A stretch of 64,000 nt of DNA. It comes from Serratia proteamaculans. Its GTDB lineage: Bacteria > Pseudomonadota > Gammaproteobacteria > Enterobacterales > Enterobacteriaceae. The first letter of the stretch is position 1, and each line of letters opens with the position of its first letter. Position numbers and translations under genes: made by a program. Shown here one piece after another: positions 36,619-44,012 of the stretch. Below the pieces are notes generated by a model. The model made no database searches, was not told the origin of the DNA, and was given only the letters and a program-made list of their open reading frames with translations. The stretch is taken from positions 62,001-126,000 of the forward strand of contig NZ_SWDE01000007.1 of the NCBI RefSeq assembly GCF_013337185.1. The letters are read 5' to 3'.

Positions 36619-36918
36619 ATGAAAGATATGACAATAGCGATCGTCATTTGTGAGAGAGAGCTGACTCGTTTTATTCAGGGGCGAATTTGTGACATCAATC
36701 AGGGGACGGAAACCCCTCGTTTGGCGGTGGCTTTTATCCAGAAATACGGCAGAGGTATGGCCGATGCGTTGTCTTCGGTCTATGGCACGGCGGTCGCGGG
36801 TGAAAGTATTATTAAAATAACCGAAGGGAAGCTAAGCCTGATAGATCCAGACTGGAGTGAACATAATAGAGACAGATTTCGTGCACGCCCAGCCGATCTA
36901 AAGTTAACTCCTCCTTAA
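36619..36918 (+). CDS. Hypothetical 99-aa protein
   Basis: A 99-aa soluble protein (MTIAIVICERELTRFIQGRI, SVYGTAVAGESIIKITEG) that I do not recognise. It is probably co-transcribed with the DUF406 gene, 32 bp upstream, and the SMR gene, 27 bp downstream. Confidence 0.65.
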   Translation: MKDMTIAIVICERELTRFIQGRICDINQGTETPRLAVAFIQKYGRGMADALSSVYGTAVAGESIIKITEGKLSLIDPDWSEHNRDRFRARPADLKLTPP

Positions 36919-36945
36919 ATTATAAATAAAATACCAGGAAGGATA

Positions 36946-37281
36946 ATGCAATGGATTATGCTGTTGCTGGCTATCTTATTTGAGGTGATGGGAACCATTT
37001 TCATTAAATACGCGCAGGTCTATCAGTGCAATAAACTTCACCTTATTACATTAATAGCGATATGCATTTCCTATTTTTTCTTTGCTAAAGCAATCAGGAC
37101 CATTCCTCTGGGCATTGCTTATGCGCTATGGGAAGGCATTGGCATTCTGCTGATCGTTTCTTTGAGTTATCTGCTGTTTCATGAGTCGGTATCGCCCCTC
37201 AAGCTATTGGGTTTTTTATTCATTATCTGCGGTATTGCCTGTTTAAAATTTGGGGTAGTCAAACCTCCCGTGAGCCGTTAA
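36946..37281 (+). CDS. SMR-family transporter (MdtJ-like)
   Basis: A 111-aa inner-membrane protein with four membrane segments. The essential membrane glutamate is E13 (ILFEVMGT). LGIAYALWEGIGILLIV is typical of SMR proteins, closest to MdtJ. MdtJ works with MdtI to export spermidine, but no partner gene is present here, so it may act as a homodimer. AGGAAGG precedes the ATG. It overlaps the convergent Lrp-type gene by 4 bp. Confidence 0.88.
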   Translation: MQWIMLLLAILFEVMGTIFIKYAQVYQCNKLHLITLIAICISYFFFAKAIRTIPLGIAYALWEGIGILLIVSLSYLLFHESVSPLKLLGFLFIICGIACLKFGVVKPPVSR

Positions 37282-37700
37282 GCCTTGTGCGTCGACAGCA
37301 GGATACTGGTCTCGGTGCCGGCGATGCCGGCAATGCGCCGGATGCGGCCCAAAATTTTATCGAAGCTCTCCAGGCTGTCGGTGCGGATCTCCACCAGAAT
37401 GTCCCACTTGCCGTTAGTGGTGTGCAGGGTGAAGACCGAAGGTTCGCCACGCAGTTGCTGCAACACGCTGGGTGCCTTGGTGCCTTCTACCGCCACACAC
37501 ATCCAGGCACGGATGCGGTTATGCTCCACGCCCGGTTTGATGCGGATGGTATAGCCGGTAATGATCCCTTGTGCCTCCAGCGCCTCAATTCTTTTTTGCA
37601 CCGTAGCGCGCGAAACCCGCACCTTGTTGGCGATCTCGGTGATGGAGGCACGGGCGTTTTCGCGCAGCAGCGCGAGGATCTGGCGATCGGTATCATTCAT
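37278..37700 (-). CDS. Lrp/AsnC-family transcriptional regulator
   Basis: A 140-aa regulator: N-terminal HTH (DRQILALLRENARASITEIANKV, then SRATVQKRIEALEAQGII) and C-terminal RAM ligand-binding domain. It is divergent from the ctlX-like gene, across ~140 bp, so it probably controls that gene in response to an amino acid such as arginine, citrulline or ornithine. Confidence 0.92.
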   Translation of the reverse strand: MNDTDRQILALLRENARASITEIANKVRVSRATVQKRIEALEAQGIITGYTIRIKPGVEHNRIRAWMCVAVEGTKAPSVLQQLRGEPSVFTLHTTNGKWDILVEIRTDSLESFDKILGRIRRIAGIAGTETSILLSTHKA

Positions 37701-37843
37701 GTTTGCAATATGTCACTGAGTTGTGGCGATTTGTAAAAATATAGAGCAATTTAATCGTTTTTCATACTGACTGGTTTCAAATTGATTATCCATAATGGTG
37801 TCGCGCCAGCCCCTGGCTAATCCTGAACCCGGTGATAAATAAC

Positions 37844-38770
37844 ATGCAAACCACCCAATCCGTTTTTATGATCAGGCCGTCTGGCTTTACCGCTAATCCG
37901 GAAACCCGGCACAGCAATTTTTTCCAGAAAATCACCGAGAAACATGAGGATCACACGGCTGGGGCCGTCATTGCCTTTAACGGCTACGTCGATGCATTAC
38001 GGCAGGCCGGTGTCGACGTCAGGGTGATGGATGAGATTGAAGGGCAGGAAACGCCGGACGCATTATTTCCCAATAACTGGATTGCCCTGTTGGCGGACGG
38101 CACCCTGTTCACCTTTCCGATGGAAGCCGTCAACCGACGACGGGAACGCCGCCAGGACATTATCGCGCAGCTCGCCAATGACTTTGTGGTTGAACGATGT
38201 GTCGATCTTTCAGCCCACGAACTGGCCGGGCGCTTTCTGGAAGGCACCGGCTCGCTGATCCTGGATCATCAACACCGGCTGGCTTACTGTTGCCAGTCGT
38301 CCCGCAGTTCGCCGCAGGTCGGCGACGAATTTGAGCGCCATTCGGGTTATCAGATTGTCTGGTTTGACGCCGCGGATGCTAATAATCAGCCGATCTATCA
38401 TACCAATGTGATGATGAGTGTCGGAGTGCGATACGCCATAATTTGCCTTGAAAGTATCTGCAACGAGGCGCAAAAAAGCGTGTTGATCGCCACGCTGGAA
38501 CGCAGCGGAAAAACCATTATTGACGTCAGTTTTGCTCAGATGCAGGCATTCGCCTGCAACGTATTGGAACTGCGAGCCGGGGACGGCAGCCCGGTCTATG
38601 CCATGTCGACCCGCGCCTGGGCCAGTTTCACCCCGCAACAGCAGGCGTTGATTGGCGGCTATGCCCGGCTGGCGCTAGGATCGATCGACATTATTGAAGA
38701 TCTTGGCGGTGGTGGCGCACGCTGCATGCTGGCGGAGATCTTCCTGCAAAAGAAACCGCGGTCAGCTTAA
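37844..38770 (+). CDS. ctlX: CtlX-like guanidino/ureido hydrolase
   Basis: A 308-aa protein of the amidinotransferase/arginine-deiminase superfamily. Visible motifs: PDALFPNNW (substrate-binding Asp region), LEGTGSLILD (Glu), YHTNVMMSVG (catalytic His) and a C-terminal GGGGARCMLAE with catalytic Cys294. The pattern fits the citrulline-utilisation hydrolase CtlX family. I use ATG 37844; GTG 37832 would add four residues. It is divergent from an Lrp-type regulator and overlaps the convergent LuxR-type gene by 9 bp. Confidence 0.87.
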   Translation: MQTTQSVFMIRPSGFTANPETRHSNFFQKITEKHEDHTAGAVIAFNGYVDALRQAGVDVRVMDEIEGQETPDALFPNNWIALLADGTLFTFPMEAVNRRRERRQDIIAQLANDFVVERCVDLSAHELAGRFLEGTGSLILDHQHRLAYCCQSSRSSPQVGDEFERHSGYQIVWFDAADANNQPIYHTNVMMSVGVRYAIICLESICNEAQKSVLIATLERSGKTIIDVSFAQMQAFACNVLELRAGDGSPVYAMSTRAWASFTPQQQALIGGYARLALGSIDIIEDLGGGGARCMLAEIFLQKKPRSA

Positions 38771-39373
38771 CCCCATCTGATTTAACAGCATTTTGTTCAG
38801 CTCGGTGCTTTTGTGCACGTTCAGTTTGCGCATCGCCGAGCGCTTATGGGCGCTGATGGTCTTCTGGCTGCGGTGCAGCATACCGGCGATGGTGCAGGCG
38901 GACATGCCGGTGCTCATCAGTCTCAGCACCTTCTTCTCACAACTGCTCAGGGCGGCGATGCGACATTGCCGACATTTCCAGATACCGCTGGCATGCAGCG
39001 CCACCCAAGGTTGTTGGCAAAACTGTTCCAGCGCCATCTGCAATTTGTTGCGGACCGTAGCGGTGGCGTCACGGCGGTTAATGCTGAACAGCGCCGGATG
39101 GGCGTGCGAATAACGGGTGTCCCGGTCATCAAGGATCAGCACGGTCATTTGCCGGTGACGAGGTGTCTGGTGCGGGCTTTGATAGCAACGTGCGCAGCCG
39201 CAAGCCTCTTCCAGAGTACGAAACACGATTTCGATTGGCTCCAGATTTTGCAGATCGACCGAATATCTGCGGCTGCTGGTATTCAGGTCATACAGATATT
39301 CTTCCAGCAGTCGCCGTAAGCCGAATTGATAAAAGTTATCGCTGCCCAGTAGGCTGAACTGAATATTAAGCAT
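38762..39373 (-). CDS. LuxR-type regulator at the end of the fimbrial operon
   Basis: A 203-aa protein with a C-terminal LuxR/FixJ HTH: LSSCEKKVLRLMSTGMSACTIA, then LHRSQKTISAHKRSAMRKL. The N-terminus has the look of a receiver-like domain without the phospho-acceptor pattern, and contains a cysteine cluster (CGCARC). Its ribosome-binding site GAGGAG lies inside the end of the PglL-like gene, whose stop is 2 bp upstream. Several fimbrial operons (for example mrp with MrpJ) end with a regulator gene, so control of fimbriae or motility is likely. Confidence 0.85.
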   Translation of the reverse strand: MLNIQFSLLGSDNFYQFGLRRLLEEYLYDLNTSSRRYSVDLQNLEPIEIVFRTLEEACGCARCYQSPHQTPRHRQMTVLILDDRDTRYSHAHPALFSINRRDATATVRNKLQMALEQFCQQPWVALHASGIWKCRQCRIAALSSCEKKVLRLMSTGMSACTIAGMLHRSQKTISAHKRSAMRKLNVHKSTELNKMLLNQMGLS

Positions 39374-39375
39374 GA

Positions 39376-41010
39376 TTACTCCTCAAAACGCATATCGTGC
39401 GGGAACAGTCGACGAGCCTGATGTTGCAGTTCGGCGGCCCGCTGGGGCTGTTGCAGTAGGCGGCTGACCGCCACCAGATTGATGTAGATATTGGCGTCCG
39501 GCCGCACGCGGATTTCGTTTTCTGCCCATTGCCGGTAATTCAGCAGCGTGGCGGCATCGCGGGTTTGCGGATATTGCAGCAGTCGCTGTAATTGAACGTC
39601 GTAGTCATAACGTACCTGCCAGGGCGTCGGCGTTATCACCCGGCTCATGGGGCCAAACTGCCGCAGGCCGCTCTTCTCTACTGCGGTAACGATCAGCGCA
39701 CTGTGCAGGCCGTTGAGCAGATAGGGCAGGATCAGTAAGGCTGCGGCACCGGTGAGCAGACGCAGTGTCTGCTGTGCCTGGAGAGGCAACCGCCAACGGC
39801 GGCGTACGTCGCCCGCGCGCAAGATTGCCAGCAGCAGCACGGCGTGGGCGGCGGAAAGATAAAGCGGGTACTCCACCATCATGTGCAACAGGATCGGCAG
39901 CGCCGCCATCCAGGGAGCAGGGCGCAGTGGCAGGGCGCGAGTACGTTGCAGTAAACGCCATAATCCCCAACCGACCATGGCAATGCCGCTCAGGCTCAGC
40001 AGGCCGCCTTCGATGCCCCACAGCAAAATTTCGTTGTGCGGGTGGCTGATGGCGACGCTTTCCATTCCGCTGCTATGGGTGGTGTAGAAATGGTGCAGGA
40101 AAGCGTGCTGAAAATGACCGTAACCCCAGCCAAGCCACGGACGTTCGGCGATCATGCGCAACGCTTCTTGCCAGTAAGCCAACCGGTAGAAAATCGGCTC
40201 TGCCACTGTGACCGCCCGCGTCGCACCGTTGATCAGTATCAGCAGTAATCCGGCGGCTACCCCGGTCAGCAGCAGCAACAGGGAGAGGGCGGCGCGGCGG
40301 CGATTAAGACGGTACAGCATCCACAGTTGCAGCGGTGACAGCAGCAGAGCAGCCAGCAGCCCGACGCGGGAGGCAATAACCACCAGCAACAGCGGTGCCA
40401 GCACCAACATGGTGGTGCTCAACCCTTGCAGGGCGCGCGACAAGGGACGACGGCTACTGAGCAAATACAGCGTCAGCGCCAGACCGGTAGCCATAAAGCT
40501 GGCCATCAGGTTCCACTGTTGGAAGATGCCGTAAGGGCGGTTTTTCAGGCTGTTATAGCCGATCCAGTTACCCGGTTGCAGCAGGCTGTATTGCACCAGG
40601 CCGAACAGGGCCTCGATCACCGTTGCCGCCAGTAACAGAGTCAGCAGCCTGCGCCGCCCTTGGCGGCTGAGCGGGATCTGCAGCAGTGCGAAGTAGCCCA
40701 TGATGCCCAGTGCCAGACCCATCAGGCGCGGTAGGGCTTCGCTTAGCCAGGGCTGTTGCGTCCACAGCAGCGGCAAAAATAAAATCAGGCCACCCAGCAC
40801 CAGTAGGTTAAAAAAGCCGGAGACCGCCAGCGGCGGTCGGCAAAATAGCAGGGTGCCGAGGATAGTCAGGGCGATAAATATCCCACCGACCAGATTCCAC
40901 GGCAGATAAAAACCGCTGCCACCGCGATTGGGCCAGTATATATGCATGGCAATCAGGCAATAAAACGCCGCCAGCCCGAATAACCAGGCTGTTTTGGGTT
41001 TGGATATCAT
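39376..41010 (-). CDS. PglL/Wzy-type O-antigen ligase-like membrane protein
   Basis: About 544 aa with roughly 11-12 membrane segments. The Wzy_C-type core includes NSLKNRPYGIFQQWNLMASFM, WLGWGYGHFQHAFLHHF and the periplasmic HPHNEILLWGIEGGLLSL, followed by a soluble C-terminal tail. This combination is typical of PglL-type protein O-oligosaccharyltransferases, which share the fold with O-antigen ligase WaaL. The start ATG 41010 follows AGGAAGAA; GTG 41013 is possible. It is 24 bp from the last pilin gene and 2 bp from the LuxR gene, so it belongs to the fimbrial operon. Glycosylation of a pilin is a plausible inference. Confidence 0.83.
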   Translation of the reverse strand: MISKPKTAWLFGLAAFYCLIAMHIYWPNRGGSGFYLPWNLVGGIFIALTILGTLLFCRPPLAVSGFFNLLVLGGLILFLPLLWTQQPWLSEALPRLMGLALGIMGYFALLQIPLSRQGRRRLLTLLLAATVIEALFGLVQYSLLQPGNWIGYNSLKNRPYGIFQQWNLMASFMATGLALTLYLLSSRRPLSRALQGLSTTMLVLAPLLLVVIASRVGLLAALLLSPLQLWMLYRLNRRRAALSLLLLLTGVAAGLLLILINGATRAVTVAEPIFYRLAYWQEALRMIAERPWLGWGYGHFQHAFLHHFYTTHSSGMESVAISHPHNEILLWGIEGGLLSLSGIAMVGWGLWRLLQRTRALPLRPAPWMAALPILLHMMVEYPLYLSAAHAVLLLAILRAGDVRRRWRLPLQAQQTLRLLTGAAALLILPYLLNGLHSALIVTAVEKSGLRQFGPMSRVITPTPWQVRYDYDVQLQRLLQYPQTRDAATLLNYRQWAENEIRVRPDANIYINLVAVSRLLQQPQRAAELQHQARRLFPHDMRFEE

Positions 41011-41034
41011 CACTTCTTCCTGCTGACGCCGGGC

Positions 41035-41574
41035 TTATTGATAGGCCAGTACGAAATTGGCCACCGAGCTGAACTCGCCCTCGGTAATGGTTTTATTCTG
41101 TATCGCGCTGGGGTGGCCCTGTACATAGGCGGTAAAGTTCAGAATATTGGCGCCGTCCTGCAATGCCACCGCGCTGGTGGCCTGGTTCAAATCAATATCC
41201 GCCCCCTGGTGATCAAACAGGGCGATAGCGGCGCCGTTGGTGCCGTTATTAATCGCCAGCTTGCCCGGCAGTTCGCTGTCTTCGGTGCCGCTGAAGGTGA
41301 CGTTGACGGATTTGAATACCGACGTTTTACAGTCGGTCAGCTTGATATTGAACGGCACCGGGTTGCTATGCCCATAGCGGTACAGGGTTTTGACGATCAC
41401 CGTGTCCATTTCCACCACCTGATCGGCCGATTGCGGCTCGATATTGCACGGCCGGCTCACCACGGTGCCGTGGAACTGCAGCGGAGAACCGACCAACTCG
41501 GTATCCGCCAGGGCCGGCAATGTTGTAAACCAAAAGGGCGTGCAACTGAGCATCGCTAAAGCGTGTAAACGCAT
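41035..41574 (-). CDS. Fimbrial minor subunit
   Basis: A 179-aa pilin with a signal peptide (cleavage near ALA, residue 23). It shows the pilin pattern: LQFHGTVVSRPCNIEP, second Cys in LTDCKTSV, and C-terminal SSVANFVLAYQ for donor-strand chemistry. It is the last structural gene before the ligase-like gene. Confidence 0.9.
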   Translation of the reverse strand: MRLHALAMLSCTPFWFTTLPALADTELVGSPLQFHGTVVSRPCNIEPQSADQVVEMDTVIVKTLYRYGHSNPVPFNIKLTDCKTSVFKSVNVTFSGTEDSELPGKLAINNGTNGAAIALFDHQGADIDLNQATSAVALQDGANILNFTAYVQGHPSAIQNKTITEGEFSSVANFVLAYQ

Positions 41575-41592
41575 CGTCTGTTTCTCCCTGAA

Positions 41593-42597
41593 TTACTCGA
41601 AGGCCGCCACAATGGTGGCCGAGGCGTTAAACTCCCCTTCCGCGATTTCTTTGCCGCCGTTGGCCAAGGGTGCAGCAACCAGGTTCCAACTGCCGCCGTT
41701 ACCGATATTTGGCACCGGGTAAAACTCATTCGGGATAACCAGTTGGCCGTTATGTTTGATCTCGATGCCGAGATCGGTTTTATCGGTTTTAAATGCGTTA
41801 TTGGTGAAGGGCGCTGGGGTACCGGAGACCGCCAGTTTGATATTCAGCGTGCCGTCCTCAAAGCTGCCGCCTTCACACTGGAAACGCACCGGAATGCTTT
41901 GCGGATAACTGGTGCCGTTCAGGTTACTGCCGCTGATTTCGCCAAACTCAACGTTGATCAACTGCCCTTCGTTCACCACGCATTTATCGGGTACATAGAG
42001 GATGGCGGACTGAATAAATACCTGCGCCATAGGGTTGGGGCCGAAACCGCCATCGGTCGACCCTAAGCGGCCATACATCTCGATGATCTGTCGGTCATTA
42101 ATTTGTACGCCGTTGATGATTTTTTTGCGCACCCGAAAGGTGACCCTACCTTTGGAGCCGCTTTCGTAGTTATTAATCTGCACATAGGGCGGTTTGCATG
42201 AGTGATTGGTGTATTCGTTGGAGACGTTGTAAAAAGGCACGGTGACATAGGCCTTTTTTTGACCCGCGATCCAAACTTCGGCTTTTAAATCCAGGTAATC
42301 ATTCAGTTGTAAAAAACCGTTACCGAAGTCGGAAGCGGGTAACGCCGAATCCGATTTATAAAAGTGCGGGCTGCGTTCTATCGGCGTATCACAATAGGCC
42401 TTACCGGTATATTGGCCGCCTAGTGCATAGAGAAACTCTTTGGTGAAACCGACCTTATTGGTAATGTTGGTTTCATTCAGATCGATATAAAACTGTTTTG
42501 GGCCGCCGTCCGGCGTTACGTAACCGTTGGCCCAGACGGCAGGGGCTGACAGCACTAACGCCAGCGGCAGGCAGTGGCTCAGGTAGGTTTTTTTCAT
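41593..42597 (-). CDS. Fimbrial tip/adhesin-like subunit
   Basis: About 334 aa from the ATG at 42597 (MKKTYLSHCLPLALVLS), which begins a proper signal peptide; the longer frame to 42702 overlaps the previous gene without homology. The larger size and the N-terminal region (YIDLNETNITNKVGF, WIAGQKKAYVTVPF) differ from pilins, while the C-terminal ~150 residues resemble a pilin domain ending in SATIVAAFE. It resembles MrpG/PapG-type or MrfF-like tip components; likely a tip adhesin or adaptor. Confidence 0.82.
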   Translation of the reverse strand: MKKTYLSHCLPLALVLSAPAVWANGYVTPDGGPKQFYIDLNETNITNKVGFTKEFLYALGGQYTGKAYCDTPIERSPHFYKSDSALPASDFGNGFLQLNDYLDLKAEVWIAGQKKAYVTVPFYNVSNEYTNHSCKPPYVQINNYESGSKGRVTFRVRKKIINGVQINDRQIIEMYGRLGSTDGGFGPNPMAQVFIQSAILYVPDKCVVNEGQLINVEFGEISGSNLNGTSYPQSIPVRFQCEGGSFEDGTLNIKLAVSGTPAPFTNNAFKTDKTDLGIEIKHNGQLVIPNEFYPVPNIGNGGSWNLVAAPLANGGKEIAEGEFNASATIVAAFE

Positions 42598-42611
42598 AGC
42601 GTTTGTGAACC

Positions 42612-43226
42612 TCACAGGTAAATCACCTGAATATGTGCCACACCGGAAAAACCGGCTGCCATTACCGCCCGCTGCGTGGATTCCACGCTGGCGCTGAACC
42701 ACAGCGTATTGCTGCCGGGCTGCAGAATGTAGGGGCGACTTTGCTGGTTGAGTGCCAGCGCACGGCCTTGCTGATCCTTGAGCCGCAGGCCGATGCCCTG
42801 TACGCCGCCGTTAAGTTTTAGCAGCTCCGGGTTGTTGATATCGCTGTCGCCGAGAAACACCAGCGTGGCAGCCTGTTCACCCTGTAAATAAAGCTGCCCG
42901 GCATCACCGTTGCGTTGCCCTGCCGGGTTATCCGCCAGCGCTTTGGCACCCAGCAGGCAGTTGCGGAAAGAGAGGCGAAAGCGCACCGGCGTGCTCTGAT
43001 CGCCGGCATTCTGGAAGTCACGCGCGTTAACGTCACCCAGATCAATCGATTGATCCTGGCTGTCCGGCGTCAGGCTGCAGGGGGAACTGAGCAGGCCGCC
43101 ATGAAAGCTGACGGTGCCGGTGGTGCCTTGGATCACGCCCAGTGGCGTCGCCGCCGCGGCGCTGCCGGTGAACAGCAACGCGCCGAGCAGCAGGGGCCGC
43201 AGGCGGCCGCCGGTGAATTCAGCCAT
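42612..43226 (-). CDS. Fimbrial minor subunit
   Basis: A 204-aa pilin with signal peptide (after SAAA, about residue 25), the motif VSFHGGLLSSPCSLTPDSQDQSI in adjoining parts, second Cys in FRNCLLG, and C-terminal GVAHIQVIYL. It lies 11 bp after the chaperone gene. Position and size fit an adaptor subunit between shaft and tip. Confidence 0.88.
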   Translation of the reverse strand: MAEFTGGRLRPLLLGALLFTGSAAAATPLGVIQGTTGTVSFHGGLLSSPCSLTPDSQDQSIDLGDVNARDFQNAGDQSTPVRFRLSFRNCLLGAKALADNPAGQRNGDAGQLYLQGEQAATLVFLGDSDINNPELLKLNGGVQGIGLRLKDQQGRALALNQQSRPYILQPGSNTLWFSASVESTQRAVMAAGFSGVAHIQVIYL

Positions 43227-43237
43227 GCGCTATCTCC

Positions 43238-43996
43238 TTATTTTTTGCTATCGGGCACGGCGTTGCAGACGCTGCCGTTGCAGGCGAAGCGCAGCTCCGG
43301 ATGGCCGCCGTAATCATTGATATAGCTGATGACAAAGCCGTTGAGGCCAGAGTCACTCAGCTTGAGAGTTTCGCTGGATTTTGGCTTGAGCATCACCGGC
43401 TGGAAGCCACTCAGTGCGCCGCCGCCCTGTTTCTGCGTCTGACGGGTCATACCGGTCAGGGTGATATAAAAAGGCGTGGGGTTTTCAACGGTGAAACCGC
43501 CGGCACTTTTGTGAAACACCAGCTTCTCCTGCCACACTTCGCCTTTCGGCGCGACGATGGCCTTCGGGCGATAAAACAGTTTGATCTGGGTTTGCAGCGC
43601 CAACTGCATCACATTGGTTTTGCTGCTTTTCGGCGGGATCTCGCGCAGGTTGAAATAGAACACCGATTCACGATCCTGCGGCAGGCGATCGGCCTCCGGC
43701 GTCTTGGTGATGCGCACCACGCTGCGTTCGCTGGCCTCAACCCGTTGCAATGGCGGCAACACCACCAGTGGTGTGGTGACTTTCTGGTGCTGCTCGTTTT
43801 CCAGCCAGGACTGCGCCAGGAATGGCAGTTCCTTGTTTTCATTGACGATATTCAGGCTTATCGATTTCGCGTCGCTGAGGTAAACGGCACGGGTGCGATC
43901 CAGCGATATCGCCGCGTTGGCGACCGGGGCTGCTGCGGCCAATGCCAGGCCCAGCGCGGCCATTTTTGCTAACGGGAAGTTGTTCATCATCTTCAA
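43238..43996 (-). CDS. Fimbrial periplasmic chaperone (PapD-like)
   Basis: A 252-aa PapD/FimC-like chaperone with signal peptide (ANA, near residue 28). Diagnostic motifs: ISLDRTRAVYLS (G1/A1 region), LPPLQRVEASERSVVRI, and FYFNLREIPPKS. The Arg and Lys of the subunit-binding cleft (R in DRTRAVY and K in QTQIKLFYRP) are present. The C-terminus has two extra cysteines (CNGSVC). It caps subunits by donor-strand complementation in the periplasm. It sits 16 bp after the usher gene. Confidence 0.93.
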   Translation of the reverse strand: MKMMNNFPLAKMAALGLALAAAAPVANAAISLDRTRAVYLSDAKSISLNIVNENKELPFLAQSWLENEQHQKVTTPLVVLPPLQRVEASERSVVRITKTPEADRLPQDRESVFYFNLREIPPKSSKTNVMQLALQTQIKLFYRPKAIVAPKGEVWQEKLVFHKSAGGFTVENPTPFYITLTGMTRQTQKQGGGALSGFQPVMLKPKSSETLKLSDSGLNGFVISYINDYGGHPELRFACNGSVCNAVPDSKK

Positions 43997-44012
43997 TTCT
44001 CTGCGTTACGGA

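Noticed and set aside
42598-42702. Upstream extension of the tip-like fimbrial subunit
   Set aside because: The added 35 residues overlap the preceding pilin gene and precede a good signal peptide starting at 42597.
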